From the NCBI RefSeq assembly GCF_000525835.1, contig NZ_AODD01000018.1, positions 1 through 43,140 of the forward strand: DNA of 43,140 nt. The letters run 5' to 3'. The stretch is from Listeria grandensis FSL F6-0971 (lineage in GTDB: Bacteria > Bacillota > Bacilli > Lactobacillales > Listeriaceae). Shown one piece after another: positions 1 through 7,453 of the stretch (position 1 is the first letter of the stretch; the number at the start of each line of letters is the position of its first letter). The notes under the pieces are model-generated. The model did not search any database. It worked only from the letters and a program-made list of their open reading frames with translations, and was not told the DNA's origin. The translations under genes and the position numbers were made by a program.

Positions 1-90
1 GGCAAAGGCGGGTCTGGCGGCGGCGGACGTCGTTACAGTAACGAACGCAAAGGTTCTGGCGGCGGAAACAAAGGCGGCAGCGCTAAATAA
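1..90 (+). CDS. cshA: DEAD-box RNA helicase CshA, C-terminal end (partial)
   Basis: The window opens inside a reading frame of 29 codons ending in TAA at 88-90. The residues are almost all Gly, Arg, Lys, Ser and Asn, the low-complexity basic tail typical of CshA-type cold-shock DEAD-box helicases, which bind RNA non-specifically through it while the helicase core (outside the window) unwinds short duplexes. A rho-independent terminator follows directly. The helicase call rests only on the tail composition. Another Gly/Arg-rich RNA-binding protein would look the same. Confidence 0.6.
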   Translation, partial: GKGGSGGGGRRYSNERKGSGGGNKGGSAK

Positions 91-100
91 TAAGTAAACC

Positions 101-144
101 AAAAGCTCCGAATTAGTTGTATAGACTGATTCGGAGCTTTTTTA
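101..144. terminator. bidirectional rho-independent terminator
   Basis: AAAAGCTCCGAAT at 101-113 pairs with ATTCGGAGCTTTT, and is followed by a T run on the plus strand. The stem also covers the stop codon of the minus-strand aldo/keto reductase, and the A run at its left end gives a U tract for that transcript. It ends both convergent genes. Confidence 0.85.
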
Positions 145-1003
145 TTGTTTCAAACTCATGCATTGTCCGGCTGGCCATCCAGCGAATCATTTCTGGGTCA
201 GCGTGAGAGAAGAATTGGCTTTCTCCCTCGTTTAACATTGTGATTTCCTTCTTATCCTCATCCGTTAATTCAAAATCAAACACATCAAGGTTTTCCTGCA
301 TTCGTCCAAGTTGCACGGACTTCGCCAATACGATGACCTCTTGCTCCACCAACCAGCGAGTAATCACTTGTGCGACAGATTTGTTGTATTTCCCTCCGAT
401 TTTGACGAGGGTTGGGTTGTGGAAGATATCATTTTTACCTTCCGCGAATGGTGCCCAAGCTTCTGGCATAATGCCTTCTGCTTTTAGCGCGGCGATGTTT
501 GCTGTTTGTTGTTGGAATGGATTGATTTCAATTTGATTGACTTGCGGTGTAACTGTGTTGAATACAGCTAAGTCCACAGCCCTATCCACTGCGAAATTGG
601 ATATACCGATCGCTCGGATTTTTCCTTGCTCTTGCAACGCTTCCATAGCACGCCAAGCACCGTAAATATCGCCGTACGGTTGGTGAATCAATAGTAAATC
701 AACATAGTCTAGGTCAAGGCGTTTCAGTGAACGTTCAAATGACGCTAACACACCATCGTAGCTAGCATTTTCGACCCAAATTTTCGTCGTGATAAATAAC
801 TCTTTGCGTGCGACACCAGATTTGGCTAGGCCACGGCCGACCGCTTCTTCGTTCATGTAGCTCTGTGCGGTGTCAATATGGCGATAACCAGCTTTGATCG
901 CCTCCTGCACAGCTGTTTCTGCTTGCTCTGGATCCGTGATTTGAAACGTCCCAAATCCTAAAATCGGTATTTCGACGCCATTGTTTAATGTGACAGTTTT
1001 CAT
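113..1003 (-). CDS. Aldo/keto reductase, 2,5-diketo-D-gluconate reductase-like
   Basis: A 296-residue NADPH-dependent aldo/keto reductase, a soluble (beta/alpha)8 enzyme that reduces aldehydes and ketones. The catalytic tetrad is readable: Asp44 and Tyr49 in DTAQSY, Lys74 in TTKIW, His107 in LIHQP. The cofactor-side GISNF motif is also present. Length is normal for the family. It starts at ATG after a good AGGAGG. The adjacent MerR gene and a MerR-style promoter with a 19-bp spacer suggest induction by a reactive carbonyl or similar stress, as for B. subtilis AdhR-controlled genes. The substrate cannot be told from sequence. Confidence 0.92.
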   Translation of the reverse strand: MKTVTLNNGVEIPILGFGTFQITDPEQAETAVQEAIKAGYRHIDTAQSYMNEEAVGRGLAKSGVARKELFITTKIWVENASYDGVLASFERSLKRLDLDYVDLLLIHQPYGDIYGAWRAMEALQEQGKIRAIGISNFAVDRAVDLAVFNTVTPQVNQIEINPFQQQTANIAALKAEGIMPEAWAPFAEGKNDIFHNPTLVKIGGKYNKSVAQVITRWLVEQEVIVLAKSVQLGRMQENLDVFDFELTDEDKKEITMLNEGESQFFSHADPEMIRWMASRTMHEFETIKKLRISLYN

Positions 1004-1043
1004 GTATATATCCTCCTAGATTTTATTGATATTCTCAATTCTA

Positions 1044-1074
1044 ACTATAAACCTTGAAGTTGGCTCCATAGCAA
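1044..1074 (-). promoter_or_regulatory. MerR-type promoter of the aldo/keto reductase gene
   Basis: On the minus strand TTGCTA (1069-1074) and TATAGT (1044-1049) are separated by 19 bp, the over-long spacer that MerR-family activators untwist. The spacer holds an imperfect dyad, TGGAGCCAACTTCA. The same GCYAACTYCAA core occurs in the regulator's own promoter. Confidence 0.75.
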
Positions 1075-1079
1075 GTCAT

Positions 1080-1502
1080 TCAATCATGTTTTCGTTCCCA
1101 GAGTTTTTCGACGTTTTCCGCGTTCATTTTACCCGTCTTAAATTTTGCGATGTGTTCGTCGTATGTTTCGATTTTATAGACTAGTAAATTACGTACTTGG
1201 TTCATTTCTGCTAGTTTATCGTCGAGTTCTTTCAGCTGATCTCGCAAAACTTGTTTTTGTGCCTCCTCGAAATTTTGTGTTTCTCGCAGTTGAGCGAGCG
1301 TCGCAAACTCGATGAGAGATTCCACGGAAAGGCCAGCTTTGCGTAAATTTTTCACAAGGTAAATCCAGTTTAAATCGCCTGTTGCATAATCCCGGTAGCC
1401 ACTCGAATTGCGATGAACGGGTGGAATAACACCAACTCTTTCGTAATAACGCAACGTATCAACGGTTAGCTCAAACATGTCCGCCGCTTGTTTGATATTC
1501 AT
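1080..1502 (-). CDS. MerR-family transcriptional regulator
   Basis: A 140-residue regulator with an N-terminal winged helix-turn-helix (residues 1-70, containing the LRYYERVGVIPP signature) and a C-terminal coiled-coil dimerisation helix (about 75-115). There is no cysteine, so it is neither a metal nor a thiol sensor of the CueR or AdhR-Cys type. AGGTG precedes the ATG. It lies 76 bp upstream of the aldo/keto reductase gene on the same strand, and both genes have their own 19-bp-spacer promoter with matching operators. This indicates activation of the reductase and autoregulation. The inducer is unknown. Confidence 0.9.
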   Translation of the reverse strand: MNIKQAADMFELTVDTLRYYERVGVIPPVHRNSSGYRDYATGDLNWIYLVKNLRKAGLSVESLIEFATLAQLRETQNFEEAQKQVLRDQLKELDDKLAEMNQVRNLLVYKIETYDEHIAKFKTGKMNAENVEKLWERKHD

Positions 1503-1534
1503 CTTTGTTCACCTCCATATTGTGTTGTCACTTC

Positions 1535-1565
1535 ATTATAAACATTGGAGTTAGCACTAAGGCAA
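1535..1565 (-). promoter_or_regulatory. MerR-type autoregulated promoter
   Basis: On the minus strand TTGCCT (1560-1565) and TATAAT (1535-1540) are separated by exactly 19 bp. The spacer contains GCTAACTCCAATG, which matches the operator core in front of the neighbouring aldo/keto reductase gene. Confidence 0.75.
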
Positions 1566-1582
1566 GAAAAAACACCATATGC

Positions 1583-1635
1583 AAAAAAATACCGCGAAAT
1601 CTAGAGCTTTGGATAGCCAGATTTTCGCGGTATTT
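1583..1635 (-). terminator. rho-independent terminator of the yhgE operon
   Basis: AAATACCGCGAAA at the right arm pairs with TTTCGCGGTATTT, and the minus-strand RNA ends in a run of T (poly-A at 1583-1589 on plus). It stands 4 bp after the stop codon of the membrane protein gene. Confidence 0.85.
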
Positions 1636-1639
1636 CGAG

Positions 1640-4249
1640 TTATACGGTTTGTTCTTGTAATGTGGTCACTGGAAATCGTTTGTTTTTTCTAATGGAGAGT
1701 GTCAGGATGAGTAGGGCGTTGAAGAGAATGATCAAGCCTACTAGAATCCATGCGCTGACAACGAAAAGGTGATTTCCCAGTCCTGATGAAATCGCTTGAC
1801 GGAAGCCGTAAACGGTGTGTGTCATCGGTAGATATGGATTAATCGCATTGAAGAATCCGTCTGTAAGCGGCATTGGGAAGGTACCACCGCTTGCGCCGAG
1901 TTGTAATACGAGAATAACCATGGCGACGAAACGGCCGGGATTTCCGAATGCTGTGGCAAGGAGCATCACGAGGAACATAAAGGTGAGTGATGTCAAAATG
2001 GAGATTAGGAAAAAGTCTCCCATATGCGCGACATCAAGACCTAATGCCAGCATGACGAAATCAAGGATTAAGGCTTGCAAGACTGCTGCAACGAAGCCAA
2101 TCGAGAATTTACTTAACCACCATGAGACGCCAGATGTTGGTGTCATCGATGGACGGCGGATTGGGAAGATAAAGTTGAATACCAATGCGCCGACATAAAG
2201 ACCAAGGGATAGGACATATGGTGCTAAACCGTGACCGTAGTTTGGTACGTTGCTTAGTTTTTTCTCGGTTAAATCGGTTGGTTGCGCGATCATGTCGTAG
2301 GTTTTAGATGTTGGGTCAATTTTGCCAACTTCTGTAGCGCCATCTTTTAGTTTCGTTGCGAGTTCGCCTGTGCCATCACTTAGAGTGGCAAGACCTGTTC
2401 CGAGTTTGGTTGATCCTGCTGCGAGTTTGCCAGTGCCATCTATGAGTCCTGGAACTTGTGCTGCCAGCTGATTTGTACCATTTGCGAGTGCGCTAGAACC
2501 GTCTAGTAGAGCTGGGCTGTTTTGTGCTAATTTGCTTGCACCAGCAGATGCTTGGCTAATACCGTTATGCACGTCGCCAACGCCATTTGTGTATGTTGTG
2601 ATACCGTTATTTAAGTCTGTGGAACCATCTGCGAGTTGGGAAACGCCACCAACGAGTGCTGGAATACTATTCGTTAGCTGCGAAGTACCTGCGGCAAGTT
2701 GATTGCTACCAGTTGTTAATTGTGTGATACCCGCCGTTAATTGATTGGAACCAGCTAACAGGCGATCTGTACCCGTTTGGATAGCTGAAAAACCATTGAC
2801 CGCTGTCTTCGTTGCTGGTAAAAGTTTCGCCGCGTTCGTGTGGAGGGTATTGATCGCTGTTTTTAAGTCGCCCATCTGAGCGGCAATGGGTTTTAAATCT
2901 TCTTGTAAAGTCGTTGCGGTGCTTGTCAAACTAGCGCCCAGCTGCGTTGCGATTTGTGCTTGTTTGGTCGCTTGTTGTGTTAATTCTGTGTTCAGTGCGT
3001 CTGCCATTTCTTTTTGTTCGGCGGATGTTAGGTTTTTAAAGGCGTTCGTATTTGTGATTGCGGTTGTTGTGCCTTTGCCATTTGTTTGAATTGTTGCGCC
3101 TAGGTCTTTTAGCGCGGTGGACATGGTTGTCATTTGTTTGGTGATATTTGTAAGCATTGCGTTCGTGTCTGCACTGTTATTTAGTTGGCTGTTGATTTGT
3201 GCGATTCCGGATTGCATCGCCGTTAATCCGCTGGAAAGTTGCTTCACTTGGTCGTCGGATGGAAGCCCATTATTTAATGTTTTTAAGCCAGCGTTTAGTT
3301 TGTTGCTACCGACTTGTAGTTGTTTTAAGCCATTGTTTAATTGTTGTTGGCCGTTGTTTAGTTCGGGTACTTTCGCGGCGAGTGTAGCTGTTTTGCCGTT
3401 TAGTGTGTTTAATCCGTCTGCGAGTTTATTGCTTCCTGCGACAAGTGCGGGTGAGTTTTGAGCAAGTTGTGATGTACCGCTTTCGATTTTTGTTAGCCCA
3501 GATTGCAAGCCAGAAGCGCCTGTTGTATATTGTTCCAAACCGACGTTTAGTTTCACGGCACCATTATCAAGCTTTGTGACACCGTCTGCGAGTTTCGGTG
3601 TGCTTGATGCTAGTTCGTTAAGCTTTGATGTCAATGTTTTGCTACCATCTTTTAATTGAATCGTGCCGTCGTCGAGTTTCTTAGAACCGTCTGCAGCTGT
3701 TTGGAAACCATCACCAACTTTAGAAATCTGTGAAAAAATGGCTTTCGCATAGCTTTCCGTTACTTTTTTGGAGATTTTGGCGTTGACTGCGGAAGCGCCT
3801 TGGCCAGTCACGACTTCTCCGATATAATTTTGTGCGGGATTGATTTCATAAGAAAGGTTCATTTTTTTTGGTGTCGTATCAAGAACGGTTGAAGCATTTT
3901 TGGAAAAGTCTTTGGGAATCGTGATGACCATGTAGTACTTGCCGTCTTTTAGTCCTTGTTCAGCCGCCTTTGAATCTGTGAAATTCCAACCAAGGTCATT
4001 GTTTTTCTTCAGTTCACCGACGAGTTCGTTACCGACATCAAGCGTTTGGCCTTCATAGTCGGCCGCCTGATCTTGATTGACAACAGCGACGGGGAGCTGG
4101 CTGGTTTTACCGTACGGATCCCACACGGATTTAAGGAAAACACCGCCGTATAAAATAGGGATAAATAAAATCACGATGGACGCGATCAGCAGTATTTTGT
4201 TGTTTAAAAGTCGTTTCCATTCTTGTTTTAACATATTCATAAAACTCAC
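1640..4249 (-). CDS. YhgE/Pip-family membrane protein (ABC-2-type, phage infection protein-like)
   Basis: An 869-residue membrane protein with one N-terminal transmembrane helix (about 18-40), a very long extracellular region (about 45-660) and a C-terminal block of about six membrane helices (about 665-860) of the ABC-2 transporter type. The extracellular part is built from dozens of imperfect repeats of the form L-x-x-G-x-x-x-L, rich in Ala, Asn, Thr and Ser, predicted as long helical bundles. This is the architecture of YhgE/Pip proteins. Lactococcal Pip is a phage receptor, and other members are linked to export. The start ATG overlaps the Rrf2 gene's stop (ATGA), so the two are translationally coupled and co-regulated. 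The cellular role is not established. Confidence 0.85.
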   Translation of the reverse strand: MSFMNMLKQEWKRLLNNKILLIASIVILFIPILYGGVFLKSVWDPYGKTSQLPVAVVNQDQAADYEGQTLDVGNELVGELKKNNDLGWNFTDSKAAEQGLKDGKYYMVITIPKDFSKNASTVLDTTPKKMNLSYEINPAQNYIGEVVTGQGASAVNAKISKKVTESYAKAIFSQISKVGDGFQTAADGSKKLDDGTIQLKDGSKTLTSKLNELASSTPKLADGVTKLDNGAVKLNVGLEQYTTGASGLQSGLTKIESGTSQLAQNSPALVAGSNKLADGLNTLNGKTATLAAKVPELNNGQQQLNNGLKQLQVGSNKLNAGLKTLNNGLPSDDQVKQLSSGLTAMQSGIAQINSQLNNSADTNAMLTNITKQMTTMSTALKDLGATIQTNGKGTTTAITNTNAFKNLTSAEQKEMADALNTELTQQATKQAQIATQLGASLTSTATTLQEDLKPIAAQMGDLKTAINTLHTNAAKLLPATKTAVNGFSAIQTGTDRLLAGSNQLTAGITQLTTGSNQLAAGTSQLTNSIPALVGGVSQLADGSTDLNNGITTYTNGVGDVHNGISQASAGASKLAQNSPALLDGSSALANGTNQLAAQVPGLIDGTGKLAAGSTKLGTGLATLSDGTGELATKLKDGATEVGKIDPTSKTYDMIAQPTDLTEKKLSNVPNYGHGLAPYVLSLGLYVGALVFNFIFPIRRPSMTPTSGVSWWLSKFSIGFVAAVLQALILDFVMLALGLDVAHMGDFFLISILTSLTFMFLVMLLATAFGNPGRFVAMVILVLQLGASGGTFPMPLTDGFFNAINPYLPMTHTVYGFRQAISSGLGNHLFVVSAWILVGLIILFNALLILTLSIRKNKRFPVTTLQEQTV

Positions 4250-4737
4250 TCTTTCTCATTTTGATTGCTTAGATTTGTGATATTCCAATTAAGTACCGGT
4301 ATTTCGGACTGCTCCATGGTACGTTTCAGTAAGTCTGCGGCTGTTTGCTTCGATAAGTAGTCTCGGATAAGCTCGTTTGCGCCATTAAAAACGTCATGTA
4401 ACACTGCTTCCCCTTTAGAAGTGTGTGCGCCATCGCGGAAAACTTTGTTGATTAAGCCTGTATCTGGATAGATCGATATTTCGCCTTCCATCGATTCTAC
4501 GACTTCTAGCAAGGTGATTTTTTCAGGACTTTTCGCAAGTGAAAAACCACCGTTATTGCCAGGCACAGAGCGAATGATGTTCTGGACGACAAGTTTGCGC
4601 ATAATCTTCTTTAAATAAGAAGGGGATACTTGCAAATGCTCACTGATCGTATCCGATGCTAGCGGATTGTGGGTGTCTTGTGTGGAGAGTAGCACGATAA
4701 TGCAGATCGCCTGCTCCACGCCTTTTGTCAGTTGCAT
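4246..4737 (-). CDS. Rrf2-family transcriptional regulator
   Basis: A 163-residue winged-helix regulator. The N-terminal half has the Rrf2 signature (VEQAICIIVLL, then SPSYLKKIMRKL as recognition helix, and the wing GNNGGFSLAK). The three Cys residues that hold the Fe-S cluster in IscR or NsrR are absent, so a cluster-free sensor of the YwnA type is more likely. I chose ATG at 4737 over the TTG one codon earlier because GAGGTG then sits 7 bases upstream rather than 4. Two matching palindromes lie directly upstream. The gene is coupled by a 4-base overlap to the yhgE-like gene, which is its probable target. Confidence 0.88.
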   Translation of the reverse strand: MQLTKGVEQAICIIVLLSTQDTHNPLASDTISEHLQVSPSYLKKIMRKLVVQNIIRSVPGNNGGFSLAKSPEKITLLEVVESMEGEISIYPDTGLINKVFRDGAHTSKGEAVLHDVFNGANELIRDYLSKQTAADLLKRTMEQSEIPVLNWNITNLSNQNEKE

Positions 4738-4766
4738 CAAATTTCACCTCGATTTCATTGTAGATA

Positions 4767-4817
4767 TTTATTATCCCTGATAAAATTAAAAAAAGAACCT
4801 TTATCATCGTGGATAAA
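4767..4817. promoter_or_regulatory. paired palindromic operators, probably for the Rrf2 regulator
   Basis: Two 18-bp elements of the form TTTATYATCNNNGATAAA lie at 4767-4784 and 4800-4817, 33 bp apart start to start, about three helical turns. They sit in the promoter region of the Rrf2-yhgE operon. Rrf2 proteins bind dyads of this size as dimers, so autoregulation is the simple reading. Confidence 0.6.
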
Positions 4818-4919
4818 TAAAGTCTATAATTGAATTTACACCCATTTGCGAAAAAAAGCAAGTATTTTTTATAAGAAACCGTTTACTTTGCAAAAAAGAG
4901 GATTTAAATGAAATAGTAC

Positions 4920-4948
4920 TTGATGTAGCAAGGCTTTTGGGGTAACAT
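4920..4948 (+). promoter_or_regulatory. sigma-A promoter of queT
   Basis: TTGATG (4920-4925), a 17-bp spacer and TAACAT (4943-4948). Transcription would start at about 4955, only a few bases before the riboswitch, giving a minimal leader. Confidence 0.6.
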
Positions 4949-4958
4949 GAAGAAGAAA

Positions 4959-4998
4959 ACGTAGTTCGAAACCATCCTACGTAAAAAAACTAAGGGAG
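4959..4998 (+). promoter_or_regulatory. preQ1-I riboswitch
   Basis: Stem P1 is ACGTAG/CTACGT (4959-4964 with 4977-4982). The loop holds the conserved TTC..A...CCATCC, and the A-rich tail AAAAAAACTAA (4983-4993) supplies the pseudoknot strand. These are the features of class I preQ1 aptamers. The tail runs directly into the Shine-Dalgarno GGGAG (4994-4998) with no terminator, so ligand binding should hide the ribosome site and repress translation of queT. Confidence 0.85.
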
Positions 4999-5009
4999 TA
5001 AATTAAGAA

Positions 5010-5495
5010 ATGAAAATAAAAACGTTAACGATAAATGCGATCGTTGCGGCGCTTTATGTTGTCGTGACTATGGTTGTGGCACCTTTCGGATTCACGAATA
5101 TTCAATTTCGGCTGTCCGAGATGTTCAACCATTTAATCGTATTTGATAAAAAGTACTTTTTTGGAATTGTGATCGGTGTCTTCATTGCTAACTTCTTCTC
5201 ACCGCTCGGGTGGTATGATTTGGTATTTGGCGTGGGGCAGTCGGTGATTTCGCTTGGGATACTTATTTTTTTGAATCGCTTTGTGACTAATGTGAAAATC
5301 AGAATGGTACTCACTACCATTGTTTTCTCAATTACATCATTTTTGGTGGCATGGGAATTAATGCTAGTATTAGATTTTCCGTTTCTGTACACATGGCTAA
5401 CAGTTGCCATCAGCGAATTCATCGTGTTGGCAGTTGGTGCGCCGATTATGTACTACATCAATAAGCGAGTGGATTTCAAGAAAATGATTAATTAA
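5010..5495 (+). CDS. queT: QueT family queuosine-precursor transporter
   Basis: A 161-residue, very hydrophobic protein with about six membrane helices, the size of an ECF-transporter S component. The motif GFTNIQFRLSEMFNHL near residue 27 is typical of the QueT family, which takes up preQ1 or related 7-deazaguanines for tRNA queuosine synthesis using a shared ECF energising module (not in this window). The preQ1-I riboswitch in its leader independently supports the substrate. It is a single-gene unit closed by a terminator. Confidence 0.92.
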   Translation: MKIKTLTINAIVAALYVVVTMVVAPFGFTNIQFRLSEMFNHLIVFDKKYFFGIVIGVFIANFFSPLGWYDLVFGVGQSVISLGILIFLNRFVTNVKIRMVLTTIVFSITSFLVAWELMLVLDFPFLYTWLTVAISEFIVLAVGAPIMYYINKRVDFKKMIN

Positions 5496-5500
5496 GCCAC

Positions 5501-5553
5501 AAAAAAGCATGATGACAAGTCGATTTTACGCGACTGTTATCATGCTTTTTTTA
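5501..5553. terminator. bidirectional rho-independent terminator
   Basis: AAAAAAGCATGAT...AGTCG (5501-5522) pairs with CGACTGTTATCATGCTTTTTTT (up to 5553), with an internal mismatch. It serves queT, and on the minus strand the small membrane protein gene whose stop lies inside the right arm. Confidence 0.85.
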
Positions 5554-5760
5554 TGATCCGCCTAGTTTTTCGACAAACCAATCTTTTTGTCCGTCGAGTA
5601 GGCTCGTCAACGGATCCGTTACATCTTCTACAGTGGTTGCTTCTATATAATTGGTTTTTAGTTTACTGGCCGCATCTTTTACTTCTGGTTGTGTGAGCAA
5701 AATGCTAATTCCAAGTGCGACTAGGAAGCATACGGCGCCGAATGCAATTTTCTTTTTCAA
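5551..5760 (-). CDS. Small membrane-anchored or secreted protein of unknown function
   Basis: A 69-residue protein: MKKK start, a hydrophobic helix at residues 5-23 and a short acidic extracytoplasmic tail ending in Gly-Gly-Ser. GGAGGGATT lies just before the start. The helix could be an uncleaved anchor or a signal peptide. I do not recognise a family. The neighbour on the same strand is also a small exported protein but has its own promoter. Confidence 0.7.
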   Translation of the reverse strand: MKKKIAFGAVCFLVALGISILLTQPEVKDAASKLKTNYIEATTVEDVTDPLTSLLDGQKDWFVEKLGGS

Positions 5761-5841
5761 GGTGAGAATCCCTCCAGTAGTTGTTACTAACCATACTACA
5801 GGGGAAATGTGAAGTGAAAATGAAAATAGCGGGAGATTTCT

Positions 5842-6297
5842 CTAAGAATCGATTCTTCTTGAGGAACTGAGCGATGTTTCCGCGATTTTCGGTAAAACTT
5901 GATGCTTTGGTTTTGGCTCTGTTTTCACCGTTATGGGATAGGAAGTGCTGACGCCAGCTTCGGTTGTGACGGTTAAAATCAGCTGGTTCGATTCTTTTAG
6001 TCGGTTTAGCGTCAACTCTTGATCCATAGTGTAATCGGTCGTTTTCACGTAAATGGCGCTACCACGGATGCTTACTTTGGCATTTTCGTCAGTGGAAAAC
6101 ATCACGGTTGCGGTATTTCCGGAAACTAAAATATATGGGTTTGCTGCTGTATAATTGGCTATTTCGAACATTTCCACGAAGTCATCGGCTGTTTCAGTTG
6201 AAGTAGTAGGACTCGTTGTTGCCGCGCTGGCAGGGATATGTAGGCTTGTTGAAAAGAGAAGTGTCATTAATAAAAATCCATAAAATCGTTTTTTCAT
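5842..6297 (-). CDS. Secreted protein of unknown function
   Basis: A 151-residue protein starting at ATG 6297, with AAGGTGG in front. The 23 codons upstream of this ATG are open but have no ribosome site. It has a clear Sec signal peptide (MKKR, hydrophobic core, cleavage around ASA-A at about 27), then a Thr/Ser-rich linker and a beta-rich domain of about 90 residues resembling an Ig-like or cadherin-like fold, with a basic, Ser-rich tail. There is no sorting signal or lipobox, so it should be released. Family not recognised. The promoter carries an 11-bp-spaced direct repeat suggesting control by an OmpR-family regulator. Confidence 0.75.
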   Translation of the reverse strand: MKKRFYGFLLMTLLFSTSLHIPASAATTSPTTSTETADDFVEMFEIANYTAANPYILVSGNTATVMFSTDENAKVSIRGSAIYVKTTDYTMDQELTLNRLKESNQLILTVTTEAGVSTSYPITVKTEPKPKHQVLPKIAETSLSSSRRIDS

Positions 6298-6321
6298 GTT
6301 TACTACCACCTTCCTGACTTC

Positions 6322-6354
6322 ATTATAAAAGCTAAAAATGAACAAACTATGAAC
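6322..6354 (-). promoter_or_regulatory. promoter with 11-bp-spaced direct repeat
   Basis: On the minus strand TATAAT (6322-6327) is preceded by two GTTCAT copies (6338-6343 and 6349-6354) exactly 11 bp apart, occupying the -35 region in place of a TTGACA. This layout fits an OmpR/PhoB-type activator. Confidence 0.5.
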
Positions 6355-6515
6355 GAAAAACGACAAGAGTAAGAAGTTTTATGAAGGACTAAAGTATACA
6401 CGAAACAACGAAGTAAGGGTATAATTTTGCTTGATCACTGTGTAAAAAAGCAGGGGATAAAGCTTTATTTTTCAGGCTGTTTCAAGTATCATTAAAAGAA
6501 AAGGGAGGGCGTTTC

Positions 6516-6998
6516 ATGGAGCTTGAGAATTTAGCGCAGAAATTACCAGAGGAAATCAAAACGGTGTGGAGGCAGGAGAATTTAATTGCTGCGATTTTAT
6601 TCTTATTGGTATCAATTGGATTAACTATCTTATTTTACGCAATGGATGTTTCTTTGTGGTGGAGTGCGATTGGTTTTGGTGTTACGCTTTTATATTTTAT
6701 TATCATGCTATTCGTCGTTGTCCCATTCCGTTGGGCTAGGTGGAGTTATCAGATTAGACATGACGAAATTGAGATTCAGCACGGCATCATTTTCAAAAGT
6801 CGTGTATTGATTCCGATGATTCGTGTACAACATGTGGAGACGGATCAAGGACCGCTTCTTAGACGAAAGAAACTGGTGAGTGTGTCGATTTCCACTGCGG
6901 CAACTGTGCACAAAATTGAGGCCGTTCGTGCAGCGGAATCCGATGCGTTGAGGCACCACATCTTAGAACTTGTAAAGGTGGCGAAGGAAGATGTATGA
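6516..6998 (+). CDS. ydbS: YdbS-like PH domain membrane protein
   Basis: A 160-residue protein with two N-terminal membrane helices (about 25-45 and 50-72), then one bacterial PH domain (bPH2, DUF304) with the family's Y-x-I-x-x-D-x-I-x-I-x-x-G start and a V-x-x-V-E-T-x-x-x-P turn. AGGGAGGGCG precedes the start. It is the first of a YdbS-YdbT pair, overlapping the next gene by 8 bases. B. subtilis YdbST have been linked to resistance to foreign antimicrobial peptides; the mechanism is unknown. Confidence 0.88.
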   Translation: MELENLAQKLPEEIKTVWRQENLIAAILFLLVSIGLTILFYAMDVSLWWSAIGFGVTLLYFIIMLFVVVPFRWARWSYQIRHDEIEIQHGIIFKSRVLIPMIRVQHVETDQGPLLRRKKLVSVSISTAATVHKIEAVRAAESDALRHHILELVKVAKEDV

Positions 6999-7449
6999 GG
7001 ATAGACGCCTGCATCCGATTGCGCTGATTAAAGAATTGATTGTTAGCATTAGACAGAGTATTATCCCAATTGCCGTCGTTATTTTCACACTCTTTCGGAA
7101 TTTAAGTGGGAAAGGGATGTTGTCTTGGTGGATGTATCCGCTTCTCGTGATTGCTTTAATTGTACTGCTTTTAGCGCCGGCTTTGATTAAGTATTTTACA
7201 TATCGCTACCGCATGGATGATAAAGGCATTCGCGTGAAATACGGCTTGTTCTTCAAGAAGAATATTTTTATTCCGTATGAGCGGATTCAGACGGTGCAAC
7301 AGAAGCAATGGTTTTTCTACATGCCATTTCATGTGGTTCAAATTTTGATTGAGACAGCGGGCGGTGGGAAGGCGGAGGCTGATTTAAGCGCTGTGCCTGC
7401 AAGCGTTGCGCAAGAATTAAAAAGATCTGCGCGCGGGCAAAATCGCTGA
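6991..7449 (+). CDS. ydbT: YdbT-like PH domain protein, N-terminal part (frameshifted gene)
   Basis: 152 residues: two membrane helices (about 20-65) and the first of what should be three bPH2 domains (RMDDKGIRVKYGLFFKK, IPYERIQTVQ). The frame ends at TGA 7447-7449 right after a GGG at 7435-7437. Dropping one G restores reading through ...RGKIAELVEDP... into the next frame without a break. The joined product would be 493 residues, the usual YdbT length. Either this is a real inactivating insertion or a base-calling error. The fragment alone would carry one membrane-anchored PH domain. Confidence 0.8.
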   Translation: MYEDRRLHPIALIKELIVSIRQSIIPIAVVIFTLFRNLSGKGMLSWWMYPLLVIALIVLLLAPALIKYFTYRYRMDDKGIRVKYGLFFKKNIFIPYERIQTVQQKQWFFYMPFHVVQILIETAGGGKAEADLSAVPASVAQELKRSARGQNR

Positions 7450-7453
7450 ACTC

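Noticed and set aside
2886-3461. Plus-strand open frames inside the yhgE-like gene
   Set aside because: They arise from the repetitive Leu/Gly codons of the minus-strand gene read backwards; Cys/Val-rich and without ribosome sites.
1900-3700. Repeat structure suggesting a tandem DNA repeat or CRISPR-like array
   Set aside because: The periodicity is at protein level (L-x-x-G repeats) and the DNA copies diverge; no conserved spacers.
4640-4861. Minus-strand open frame overlapping the Rrf2 gene
   Set aside because: It covers the operators and the regulator start in another frame; no protein features.
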